A program made the translations under genes and the position numbers. A stretch of 10,554 nt of DNA, from NCBI GenBank assembly GCA_002749135.1, contig NVVY01000017.1, forward strand, positions 12,595-23,148, read 5' to 3'. This DNA comes from Alphaproteobacteria bacterium. Its GTDB lineage: Bacteria; Pseudomonadota; Alphaproteobacteria; Sphingomonadales; Emcibacteraceae. The stretch's first letter is position 1; the number at the start of each line of letters is the position of its first letter. The notes under the pieces are model-generated. The model was not told the DNA's origin. It saw only the letters and a list, made by a program, of their open reading frames with translations, and ran no database searches. This document shows positions 1-6,480 of the stretch, piece after piece.

Positions 1-315
1 ACTGGCGGCGATATTAAAGGCATAGGTGGGGATAGCCTGCTGATCGGCCACGGTTTTAACCATCAGAATCAAAATGGCCCACAGGCTTAAATCATACAGG
101 GGCGAGAGATAGGGCCGCAACCGCTGATAAAGCTCGGACTTTTCAAGTGGATGCGGAATTAAAAACCGGATTAACCGGACCACGCCGAGGCTAAGCCCCC
201 ACAGGAGGATAATGATCCCCAACTGGGCCAATGTCTGGTAGGACAAAAGAGTGTCATCAAACCAATGCCATATGGTCTGTATCCACTCCTGTGCTTTTAT
301 GGTGAGGTCATTCAT
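1..315 (-). CDS. Partial membrane protein, probably MscS-family mechanosensitive channel (N-terminal 105 residues)
   Basis: The reading frame opens with ATG at 313-315 and runs without a stop off the left edge, so only the N-terminus is present. What is seen: an amphipathic start with several tryptophans (residues 11-19), a hydrophobic helix at about residues 30-48 (LGIIILLWGLSLGVV), a basic/proline linker (RFLIPHPLEK), and a second hydrophobic helix at about 74-90. This layout of short N-terminus plus successive helices before a missing C-terminal domain fits small-conductance mechanosensitive channels, but the diagnostic pore helix and beta domain are outside the window, so the family name is an inference. 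It starts 46 nt after the tadA stop on the same strand and may be co-transcribed with it. Its own Shine-Dalgarno is weak (GGGTAAGA). It could be another inner-membrane protein. Confidence 0.6.
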   Translation of the reverse strand, partial: MNDLTIKAQEWIQTIWHWFDDTLLSYQTLAQLGIIILLWGLSLGVVRLIRFLIPHPLEKSELYQRLRPYLSPLYDLSLWAILILMVKTVADQQAIPTYAFNIAAS

Positions 316-335
316 AAGCTGATCTTACCCAAAAA

Positions 336-357
336 TAGCGCAATAGCCAATAGCCAA
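336..357. repeat. Short tandem repeat between tadA and the membrane-protein gene
   Basis: Two perfect adjacent copies of TAGCCAA (344-350 and 351-357) are preceded by an imperfect copy TAGCGCAA (336-343). It lies in the 46-nt gap between two same-strand genes. No function can be assigned; slippage of a 7-nt unit here would change the gap length only. Confidence 0.6.
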
Positions 358-361
358 TGCT

Positions 362-817
362 TTACCGCCGGCTGCGGAAAAAATCTTTCAGCATTTCAGA
401 GGCCGCCCGTTCGCCGATACCGCCGTATATTTCAGGCCTGTAATGACAGCTTGTGGCATGGAAAATGCGCGGGCCGTTGTCCACCCCGCCGCCTTTTTCA
501 TCATAGGCGGCAAAATACAGCCGCCTGATCCGGGCAAAGGAGATCACCTGCGCGCACATGGGGCATGGCTCCAAAGTCACATAGAGATCACAGTCCGGCA
601 GGCGTTCGCTGTCCCGTATCTCACAAGCCGCCCGGATGGCCAGAAGTTCTGCGTGAGCGGACGGATCGCGATGTTCAACCACCCGGTTTCCAGCCCGGGT
701 AATGACCCTTCCCGTCGGCCCGTGAACGACAACCGCCCCCACCGGAACCTCGCCCCGATCGGCGGCGGCGGTGGCTTCTTCGAGGGCAATAGCCATATAA
801 TCATTGGAAATTGTCAT
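362..817 (-). CDS. tadA: tRNA-specific adenosine(34) deaminase TadA
   Basis: A zinc-dependent deaminase that converts adenosine 34 to inosine in the anticodon wobble position of tRNA-Arg(ACG), needed to read CGU/CGC/CGA codons. At 151 residues it has the normal length. Seen in the protein: the N-terminal helix and strand with EVPVGAVVV (residues 23-31), the catalytic motif HAE (His55 zinc ligand, Glu57 proton shuttle), and PCPMC at 84-88 whose Cys85 and Cys88 complete the zinc site. The C-terminal helix ends in FFRSRR, typical of the tRNA-binding tail. The start at 815-817 is chosen because it gives the usual short leader; a weak AAGAA lies just upstream, and the alternative Met8 has no better site. 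It is divergent from rluB across a 49-nt gap. General cytidine/guanine deaminases share the fold, but the neighbours and motifs favour TadA. Confidence 0.93.
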   Translation of the reverse strand: MTISNDYMAIALEEATAAADRGEVPVGAVVVHGPTGRVITRAGNRVVEHRDPSAHAELLAIRAACEIRDSERLPDCDLYVTLEPCPMCAQVISFARIRRLYFAAYDEKGGGVDNGPRIFHATSCHYRPEIYGGIGERAASEMLKDFFRSRR

Positions 818-866
818 AATTTCTTGTATTGCATCATATTTAGCCCATTACAACAGAATTGCACTG

Positions 867-1799
867 ATGACCCATGATATAGAACAGCCCCGAAAGGGCG
901 AACGCATAGCCAAGATGCTGGCCCGGGCCGGTGTCGGCTCCCGCCGCGCCGTAGAACGCATGATTGCCGCCGGCATGGTCAAGATAAATGACGAGGTCAT
1001 CACCACCCCGGCGACCCTGATCACCTCGGTCGAGGGCATCACCGTGGACGGCATGGTAATACAGCCCCCCGCCCCGACAAAGCTGTGGAAATACCATAAG
1101 CCCGCCGGACGCATGACCACCTATTATGATCCGGAGGGACGGCCCACGGTCTTTGAGGCCATGCCGTCAAATATGCCGCGTGTCCTGTCCGTTGGCCGCC
1201 TTGACCTGAATACGGAGGGTCTGTTGCTCATGACCAATGACGGGGAACTGGCCCGGTGGCTGGAACTGCCCTCAACCGGCTGGCTCAGGACTTATAAAGT
1301 ACGTTGTCACGGTTATTTCGACCGGGAGAAGGTGGCGGAAATCCGGCGCGGCATCACCATAGAGGATGTGAAATACCGGGGGGTGAAGATCAATATCAAT
1401 GAAAATCGGGAAAAATCCAATATCTGGCTGACCATCGGTATCAAGGAAGGCAAGAACCGCGAGGTACGCAAGCTTCTGGACTATATCGGCCTGCAGGTGA
1501 CGCGGCTGATCCGCCTGTCCTATGGCCCCTTTGAACTCGGCGAAATTGAGCGCGGCGGCCTGCGGGAAATAACCGTCAAGGATATGCATCTTCATTGCGC
1601 CGATTATTTCAAGGACCGGGGTATTTCAGAGGAAGATTCCGAAACCAAAAAACCGGCTCCTAAATCGAAGGCGGGTTGGGCCAAGGCCAAACCCAAAGCA
1701 AACCAGCGGCGCATAAGCAAGAAAAGAAAAGACCCCAAACGGCGCGCGGATCAGGCTAAAAAGACAACCGGTCCCCGCAGGACATCCGGCAAAAAATGA
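867..1799 (+). CDS. rluB: 23S rRNA pseudouridine synthase of the RsuA/RluB family
   Basis: Isomerises a uridine to pseudouridine in rRNA (RluB acts on U2605 of 23S rRNA in E. coli). The 310-residue protein has an N-terminal S4 RNA-binding domain (about residues 11-60, including RIAKMLARAGVGSRR), then the synthase domain with the catalytic motif GRLDLNTEGLLL (Asp113) and the family segments KEGKNREVRKLL (193-204) and LIRLSYGPFELG (214-225). Residues 256-310 form a Lys/Arg/Pro-rich low-complexity tail, probably an RNA-binding extension. The frame stays open back to a TTG at 804 inside tadA, but ATG 867 is chosen because the S4 domain begins shortly after it. No clear Shine-Dalgarno precedes it, so it may be leaderless or weakly initiated. 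The stop overlaps the rsmD start. RluB versus RluE/RsuA cannot be fully separated here; the basic tail and cluster favour RluB. Confidence 0.88.
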   Translation: MTHDIEQPRKGERIAKMLARAGVGSRRAVERMIAAGMVKINDEVITTPATLITSVEGITVDGMVIQPPAPTKLWKYHKPAGRMTTYYDPEGRPTVFEAMPSNMPRVLSVGRLDLNTEGLLLMTNDGELARWLELPSTGWLRTYKVRCHGYFDREKVAEIRRGITIEDVKYRGVKININENREKSNIWLTIGIKEGKNREVRKLLDYIGLQVTRLIRLSYGPFELGEIERGGLREITVKDMHLHCADYFKDRGISEEDSETKKPAPKSKAGWAKAKPKANQRRISKKRKDPKRRADQAKKTTGPRRTSGKK

Positions 1800-2344
1800 G
1801 AATCATCGGCGGTGAATATGGCGGGCGCAAATTAACCCCGCTTTTAGGCCGGGACATACGCCCCACCACCGACCGGATGCGGGAAACCATCTTTAATATC
1901 CTCAGACATTCCTCCATAGACCTTGAGGGGGCCACAGTGTTGGATGTGTTTGCCGGAACCGGTGCCATGGGGCTGGAGGCCCTGTCTCACGGTGCGGCCC
2001 ATGCCACTTTCTTTGACAATGCCCCCAAGTCCCTTCAAATCTTAAAAAAAAATATTTCCTTGCTGGGCGTTAAAAATAAAGCGTCCGTCAAAAATGTGTC
2101 TGCCCCGGCATTGCCGGCCACAGGTAAACAATATGATATTGTCTTTCTGGACCCTCCCTATCACCTTGATGTCATCAATGACACCCTGTCAGCCTTAAAA
2201 GAAAAAAAATATCTCGCCAACAATTGTATAATCATCGTTGAATATTCTTCAGGAAATGCCTTGGCATATCCAGATTATTTTATTGCCACCAAAGAAAAAA
2301 CCTATGGCGATGCCCGTGTTATATTTTTGGAAAACAATTTTTAG
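1796..2344 (+). CDS. rsmD: 16S rRNA (guanine(966)-N2)-methyltransferase RsmD
   Basis: An S-adenosylmethionine-dependent methyltransferase that modifies G966 of 16S rRNA during 30S assembly. The 182-residue protein has the family's usual length and signatures: the RIIGGEYGGRKL opening, RPTTDRMRETIFNIL (residues 22-36), the SAM-binding motif LDVFAGTGAMGLEALSHGA (49-67), and the catalytic DPPY (119-122) that positions the target amino group. Its ATG overlaps the rluB stop as ATGA, and no separate Shine-Dalgarno is visible, so translation is probably coupled to rluB. Odd: the first 240 bases (1801-2040) are about 57% G+C by hand count and the remaining 300 about 38%, a sudden change within one gene, although the protein signatures continue intact across it. 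Confidence 0.92.
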   Translation: MRIIGGEYGGRKLTPLLGRDIRPTTDRMRETIFNILRHSSIDLEGATVLDVFAGTGAMGLEALSHGAAHATFFDNAPKSLQILKKNISLLGVKNKASVKNVSAPALPATGKQYDIVFLDPPYHLDVINDTLSALKEKKYLANNCIIIVEYSSGNALAYPDYFIATKEKTYGDARVIFLENNF

Positions 2345-2368
2345 ACAATCATTTACTATAAAGGCGTT

Positions 2369-2476
2369 ATGATATTAACATGTGCTGATTGTAAGCGATG
2401 CGTTGCCCCCACCTGTTTTTGTATCTGTACAGGTGTTATGCTTGCTTCAGAGGGGTGTCAATCGAGTTTTATTTGA
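2369..2476 (+). CDS. Possible 35-residue cysteine-rich small protein
   Basis: A short frame in the convergent gap after rsmD: ATG 2369-2371, stop TGA 2474-2476, overlapping the last 8 bases of phoD on the other strand. A possible Shine-Dalgarno (AAAGG) ends 4 nt before the ATG. It would encode seven cysteines in 35 residues, spaced C-x2-C-x2-C-x4-C-x-C-x-C-x9-C (positions 5, 8, 11, 16, 18, 20, 30), which suggests metal or disulfide chemistry if it is made. No known family is recognised. The evidence for translation is only the start, the weak ribosome site and the unusual composition. Some of the cysteines come from repeated TGT triplets in and near an inverted repeat, so chance is a serious alternative. 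Confidence 0.22.
   Translation: MILTCADCKRCVAPTCFCICTGVMLASEGCQSSFI
2410..2435. repeat. Inverted repeat between convergent rsmD and phoD
   Basis: Arms CACCTGT (2410-2416) and ACAGGTG (2429-2435) are perfectly complementary with a 12-nt loop. It sits between two converging genes, where a bidirectional terminator would be expected, but neither strand shows a T-run after the stem, so it is at best a weak or factor-assisted terminator. It could also be a protein-binding site. It lies inside the possible cysteine-rich frame. Confidence 0.4.
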
Positions 2477-3863
2477 TCTTGTTTTCCCACGTCATTACGC
2501 CATTTGTCAATTCGCTGGCTTTTAAAATAAGTGGTTCCCAAACTGCCCCGCCATGAACACCAATGAGATTGAACGTTAAAACAGGTTCATCAGTTGTCAT
2601 ATCAAAATCAATAACACCAAAATTTGTGGTTCCTGAATATGGCGTACGGATACGGACTTCGGGATTTCTGCCCAAAAATTTATTGCTTGTGGCCTGAGCC
2701 AGTGGCGAACTAACAAAATTGTAAAAGTCATACCCCCCTTTTTCTGACCAAGGAATAGCATTCAATTCACCATAGTGTGTGTCGCCTGATAAAAGAACAA
2801 CCCCGCCTATGCCCTCATCTCTGATAAAATCAAGTATTTCGTTACGCTCATTTAAAAAAGATGACCACGAATCAAGGTCCTGGCCACCTACATTCGACCA
2901 TCCTGTACCACAGATTAAAAATTTGAAAGGGGCCGTGCTTTTTAATAGTTCTTTTTTTAACCATTCTTTCTGTTCTGATCCCAACATTGTTTTATTGTTA
3001 TTATTTGGCTGTTCGCCAGAATCGCGGTAATATCTTCCATCCAAAAAGAAAAAGTCTACGCCGCCGTACGTATAACTAAAAAAGACTCCGGGGGTGTTTG
3101 TTAAACCATAGTGCGGGTTGGCCCAATAACGTTTAAAGACATCAAGCGATTCTTCTCTAATTGGATTTGCCCGATCATAATCATTTCTCCCATAATCATG
3201 GTCATCCCAGATCGCCAATTGAGGAACTGTCCGGCTGACCTTCTGCATAGAGCTCACAGCCCGTTGCTGCCGATATTGACCAGCAATAATTTCTGGATTT
3301 TTACTGTCTGAATATATGTTGTCGCCAAGCCAGAAGAAGAGATCCGGCTTCCAGAGAGAAACAGCATTCCATATTGGCTGAATTGGATCACCTTGCAGTC
3401 GGGCACAAGACCCGAAAGCAAGCCGAAATTTTGTTTTGGACCCTAATGCCGGGGCCGTTTTAAGATTGAAGGGGGGCAGGAAAGACAGGTCTGGAAGCTG
3501 ACGAGCCCATTGTCCAAGAGCTTTACCTCTATTTAGAAAAACGCGGTAATAATAATTTGTATTTTCTTTTAGACCGTTGATGGAATGTACCGTAACAAAG
3601 TCATTTTCTGATTTTGCTAACTGCCTACTGGCGACGAAAGGATGCTTGAAAAGAGGATCGGTATCCACTCTTATTTCTACTTCATACTCGCCATTGGCTC
3701 TTGTCCAGATAAGAGCCTCGGTAGGGGTGACGGCGCCGAGCATGGGGCCCTGAACCAAATGAGGATAGGACATGTCATCAAATCCGCTGGCGAAAGCCCC
3801 AACTCTTGCAGTTGCAAAATAACTGGCACTGGCAAAAAGAAATGCTCTTTTGGAAATAAGCAT
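2469..3863 (-). CDS. phoD: Secreted PhoD-like alkaline phosphatase / phosphodiesterase
   Basis: A metal-dependent phosphoesterase expected to release phosphate from phosphomono- or diesters outside the cytoplasm. The 464-residue protein has an N-terminal export signal (residues 1-26, ending AFA-SG), an immunoglobulin-like PhoD N-domain (about 33-138, with PMLGAVTPTEALIWTR), then the metallophosphoesterase domain with GSC (151-153), LGDNIY (179-184), WDDHDYG (219-225) and SGDTHYGEL (359-367), whose Asp, Asn, His and Cys residues form the Fe/Ca-type metal site in known PhoD proteins. The frame extends to an ATG 21 nt upstream, but AAAAGGG lies inside that extension, 6 nt before ATG 3861-3863, so the inner start is chosen. 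PhoD enzymes are normally Tat substrates with twin arginine; here the motif is S-K-R-A-F-L, a lysine-arginine variant. It follows the TonB receptor by 80 nt on the same strand. Substrate preference cannot be read from the sequence. Confidence 0.88.
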   Translation of the reverse strand: MLISKRAFLFASASYFATARVGAFASGFDDMSYPHLVQGPMLGAVTPTEALIWTRANGEYEVEIRVDTDPLFKHPFVASRQLAKSENDFVTVHSINGLKENTNYYYRVFLNRGKALGQWARQLPDLSFLPPFNLKTAPALGSKTKFRLAFGSCARLQGDPIQPIWNAVSLWKPDLFFWLGDNIYSDSKNPEIIAGQYRQQRAVSSMQKVSRTVPQLAIWDDHDYGRNDYDRANPIREESLDVFKRYWANPHYGLTNTPGVFFSYTYGGVDFFFLDGRYYRDSGEQPNNNNKTMLGSEQKEWLKKELLKSTAPFKFLICGTGWSNVGGQDLDSWSSFLNERNEILDFIRDEGIGGVVLLSGDTHYGELNAIPWSEKGGYDFYNFVSSPLAQATSNKFLGRNPEVRIRTPYSGTTNFGVIDFDMTTDEPVLTFNLIGVHGGAVWEPLILKASELTNGVMTWENKIK

Positions 3864-3869
3864 ATGTTT

Positions 3870-3876
3870 CCCTTTT
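3870..3876 (-). promoter_or_regulatory. Shine-Dalgarno of phoD, decides the start
   Basis: AAAAGGG on the minus strand, 6 nt before ATG 3861-3863. It lies inside the longer possible reading frame, so the outer ATG (3882-3884) is unlikely to be used. Confidence 0.7.
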
Positions 3877-3899
3877 AGTAGCATTTGTAATTATGATAT

Positions 3900-3938
3900 G
3901 AATAATCGGGCCGGTTATTTAACCAGCCCAATTTATTC
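3900..3938 (-). other. Strong intercistronic hairpin between the receptor gene and phoD
   Basis: In the minus-strand RNA the core stem is GGGCUGGUU with AACCGGCCC, nine pairs including one G-U, closed by the loop AAAU. Outside it a short A+U stretch and a further GAAUAA/UUAUUC pairing extend the structure with a small asymmetric bulge. No U-run follows on the minus strand, so a simple intrinsic terminator is unlikely. It begins 5 nt after the receptor stop, a position where such hairpins often protect the upstream message from 3' exonucleases or lower expression of the downstream gene. That role is inferred. Confidence 0.65.
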
Positions 3939-3943
3939 TGGAA

Positions 3944-6334
3944 TTAAAAGTTATAACGCGCTCGCATAGTGATAACACGAGGTGATAAATATTGCTTGCT
4001 CGTGAATCCCTGGAAAAAATCATCGGTATGTATGGAGCTGACAGAATTATTATCGAAGATATTCTGAATGGCAAACTCTCCCGTCCAATTACTGTTCTCT
4101 GGTTTAATTTGAATATTCAGATCTAACATATCGTACGATGGTACAATATCACGTTTCGCAGAATTAAATACACGGGCGAAATATGTCCCGCGATGTGTAT
4201 ATATCAGACTTAATGTCGCATTCCCAAAATCAGGAATTTCCCGCAGATAGGTTAAACGGACATTGGCAACAAGATCCGGAATTTTTGGTAATTCATTGCC
4301 AGTAACATCCTGAGCCAACGAATTGATTGCTGCAATAATAGCCGGGTCTAGCGGTTTGGCAAAGGGGTTAAGACCTGAACCTCCCAATGAGGGCGGTGCT
4401 GTAAGGGCAGCTGTTATATTGGTTTGCTCTGCACGATCAACGGCCAGGCGACCTTGTTTTATGTTGCTTTTAGATATCGTCAGATTTCCATCAAGCCATA
4501 AATTATCAAGCAACGTAGCACGGCTTTCGATCTCAATGCCATAAACTTCAGATTTAGGCAGGTTGGCCCCACCGCTAACCCCGCTACCCGTCAGTTTCAG
4601 GCCAGCCGACTGAAACAGGAAGTTATCAATATTATAGTAATAGGTCGCAATATTAAGGGTTACCCTATTATCCATAAACTTGTTCTTTGATCCTATTTCA
4701 TAGGCCGTCACCTTCTCTTCCTTGAATATCTCGGGGAAGAATCCTGCGCCGGTGCTATCCGTAGCAAAACCATTATTCGAGGCAGCAGGTTTTTTCCCCG
4801 TTGCCACAGATCCATAGATCATATTATCATCTGTCGTATTATAACTGACCGCCCCTTTAAACGTAACGTTATTGTTCGTTGCAGAAGGTGTCCTGGTAGA
4901 CGTCCGTCCGTTGACAACACAAAATAAGCTACAACGTTCATCATTGAATTTATTGGTTGTATATCTTAACCCACCACTTATTCTCAGCTTGTCATCCATA
5001 AGATTAATGCCAGTTTGGCCAAAAAAGGAATAGGTCTCGAAATTCCTAAAATCAGCATTGATGAAATCAACATCGGGATTGGCAAACGGATTTGGCGCCA
5101 TGGTTTTTGTGTTGACCGGATTACCATCAAAGCCAGCATCAAAGAAATTGGCGGTGTTGCTAAAAATTTTAGTGTTCATATAAAAAGAACCAATAATCCA
5201 ATCGAAAGCTTCATCATTATCAGGTGATGAAATATTGATTTCTGCGGTATATGTCTTGTCATTCTGTAGCAATGTCCCAACGTGCTGACGTATGGGTAAC
5301 TCACCAAGAAGATCGATGGTACCCACCAAGGGCAAGGGAGCGGGATCATTGGCTGTTAATGATGAGCGATCCGCATCCAGAACTCTCTGCATGCGATATT
5401 TTTGATAACTGAACAGTCCCTTAATCTGTGCTATAGGCGTACTCCAGTCGACGATGATGCTGGCGGACTGGTTATCAATAGTAAAAGATTCGAGCGTATC
5501 ATGAGCAACCTTCCTCGGGTCCGATGAAATGGTATCAAAACCACCTTTTAGCGCGGGACCATTTATATCCGACTTAAAGGAATGATATGAAGCGAGAATG
5601 GAAAGGTCTTCGGTTGGGGCCCATAAAATCTGGGCCGCCAGTGAATCGTCATTCTCATCATCCAGATCATGACCGGGAATGGCAAGATTCTTTGTATAAC
5701 CATTATGTTCACGATGAGACCCGGTTAGTTTTACCGCCAAATCTTGTGACAACGGGACGTTGATTGTTCCCCGTACCCGTGATGTTGAATAGCTCCCGAA
5801 AGTTGCGTCAATGAACCCGTCTATATTATCAAAATGCGGTTTTTTCGTAATGATATTAATCATACCGCCTGAGGAACTATTACCATATAAAGTACCATCA
5901 GGTCCTCGAACTACCTCTACACGTTCAATGTCAACCAAATCCTCAAACAGCGCGTAATCATTCGACATAAAGACACCATCGACATGGTATGCCACACCGG
6001 GTTTCGTGGCCGCATTGTCAGGCACTTCATTGCCGATTCCGCGAATGGCTATTGTCCGCCGGTAGCCTTGAACATTGGTAAAAACAACGCCAGGTACTTT
6101 GTCACTGAGGTCAAATGCGTCACTGATATTCAATATATCAAAATCATCTCCCTTGATGGCACTGACGGCACCCGCAATATCCTGGAGACTTTGATCCCGC
6201 TTTTGAGCGGTTACAATTATTTCATCTATTTGATTATTCTTATTCACTTCTTCGCTTTGCGCATAAGCCATCGGAATAATGGCTAGTGCAGTTGTCGAGA
6301 ATAGAATTTTTTGTAGCTTGCTTTGGAAACTCAT
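3944..6334 (-). CDS. TonB-dependent outer-membrane receptor
   Basis: An outer-membrane beta-barrel that takes up a large or scarce solute using energy from TonB-ExbBD. The 796-residue protein has a signal peptide (1-25, cleavage after AYA), a TonB-box region DEIIVTAQKRDQSLQDI (37-53), a plug domain (about 47-165: LSDKVPGVVF, IAIRGIGNE, VEVVRGPDGTLYGNSSSGG, INIITKKP), and a barrel ending in the outer-membrane signature Phe796. Cys468 and Cys472 lie in a probable external loop and could form a disulfide. Plug segment PDGTLYGNSSSGG differs from the common PQGTLYGRNATGG. The start is ATG 6332-6334, because GAGGAG lies 10 nt upstream inside a longer frame (ATG 6350-6352). It is the first gene of a probable operon with phoD and has a Pho box upstream, so the cargo is probably a phosphorus compound. 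The sequence alone does not reveal the ligand; a siderophore or other nutrient is the alternative. Confidence 0.93.
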   Translation of the reverse strand: MSFQSKLQKILFSTTALAIIPMAYAQSEEVNKNNQIDEIIVTAQKRDQSLQDIAGAVSAIKGDDFDILNISDAFDLSDKVPGVVFTNVQGYRRTIAIRGIGNEVPDNAATKPGVAYHVDGVFMSNDYALFEDLVDIERVEVVRGPDGTLYGNSSSGGMINIITKKPHFDNIDGFIDATFGSYSTSRVRGTINVPLSQDLAVKLTGSHREHNGYTKNLAIPGHDLDDENDDSLAAQILWAPTEDLSILASYHSFKSDINGPALKGGFDTISSDPRKVAHDTLESFTIDNQSASIIVDWSTPIAQIKGLFSYQKYRMQRVLDADRSSLTANDPAPLPLVGTIDLLGELPIRQHVGTLLQNDKTYTAEINISSPDNDEAFDWIIGSFYMNTKIFSNTANFFDAGFDGNPVNTKTMAPNPFANPDVDFINADFRNFETYSFFGQTGINLMDDKLRISGGLRYTTNKFNDERCSLFCVVNGRTSTRTPSATNNNVTFKGAVSYNTTDDNMIYGSVATGKKPAASNNGFATDSTGAGFFPEIFKEEKVTAYEIGSKNKFMDNRVTLNIATYYYNIDNFLFQSAGLKLTGSGVSGGANLPKSEVYGIEIESRATLLDNLWLDGNLTISKSNIKQGRLAVDRAEQTNITAALTAPPSLGGSGLNPFAKPLDPAIIAAINSLAQDVTGNELPKIPDLVANVRLTYLREIPDFGNATLSLIYTHRGTYFARVFNSAKRDIVPSYDMLDLNIQIKPENSNWTGEFAIQNIFDNNSVSSIHTDDFFQGFTSKQYLSPRVITMRARYNF

Positions 6335-6344
6335 TGTACAAGTT

Positions 6345-6350
6345 CTCCTC
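6345..6350 (-). promoter_or_regulatory. Shine-Dalgarno of the TonB-dependent receptor gene
   Basis: GAGGAG on the minus strand, 10 nt before ATG 6332-6334. It overlaps the first codons of the longer frame, which argues for the inner ATG and a standard signal peptide starting MSFQSKLQK. Confidence 0.7.
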
Positions 6351-6385
6351 ATCCATTGGATATTAAAATCTAAATAAATATATTC

Positions 6386-6403
6386 ATTGGTATCGGCACC
6401 AAT
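6386..6403 (-). repeat. Small inverted repeat in the receptor mRNA leader
   Basis: ATTGGT and ACCAAT, six pairs with the 6-nt loop GCCGAT (minus strand), about 50 nt before the receptor start. It might form a modest leader hairpin. No riboswitch family is recognised. Confidence 0.35.
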
Positions 6404-6449
6404 TCATCTGGTAATAATTGAATATCACCACATATCTAATGGATAGGAA

Positions 6450-6480
6450 ATATTACGGGAGCGTGACTGTTATGTGACAG
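6450..6480 (-). promoter_or_regulatory. Predicted Pho box and promoter of the receptor-phoD operon
   Basis: On the minus strand the 18-bp site at 6463-6480 reads CTGTCACATAACAGTCAC: two 7-bp repeats separated by ATAA, an 11-bp period. Against the PhoB consensus CTGTCATAWAWCTGTCAY it has two mismatches, and the spacer fits AWAW exactly. Seven nt downstream is TAATAT (6450-6455), a 4-of-6 match to a sigma-70 -10. PhoB-dependent promoters carry the Pho box in place of a -35, usually with about 10 nt to the -10, so the spacing here is slightly short. The site is 128 nt before the receptor start codon. PhoB binding is predicted from sequence only, but a phosphatase gene in the same operon supports it. 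Confidence 0.68.

Noticed and set aside
804..866. Extended N-terminus of RluB from TTG 804
   Set aside because: The extension overlaps tadA on the other strand, starts with TTG without a ribosome site, and precedes the S4 domain with unrelated hydrophobic residues.
265..877. Plus-strand open frames across tadA (265-528 and 443-877)
   Set aside because: They lie antisense to tadA, which has intact catalytic motifs, and their products show no domain.
2410..2435. Intrinsic bidirectional terminator between rsmD and phoD
   Set aside because: The stem is only 7 bp with a 12-nt loop and no T-run on either side, so it is listed only as an inverted repeat.
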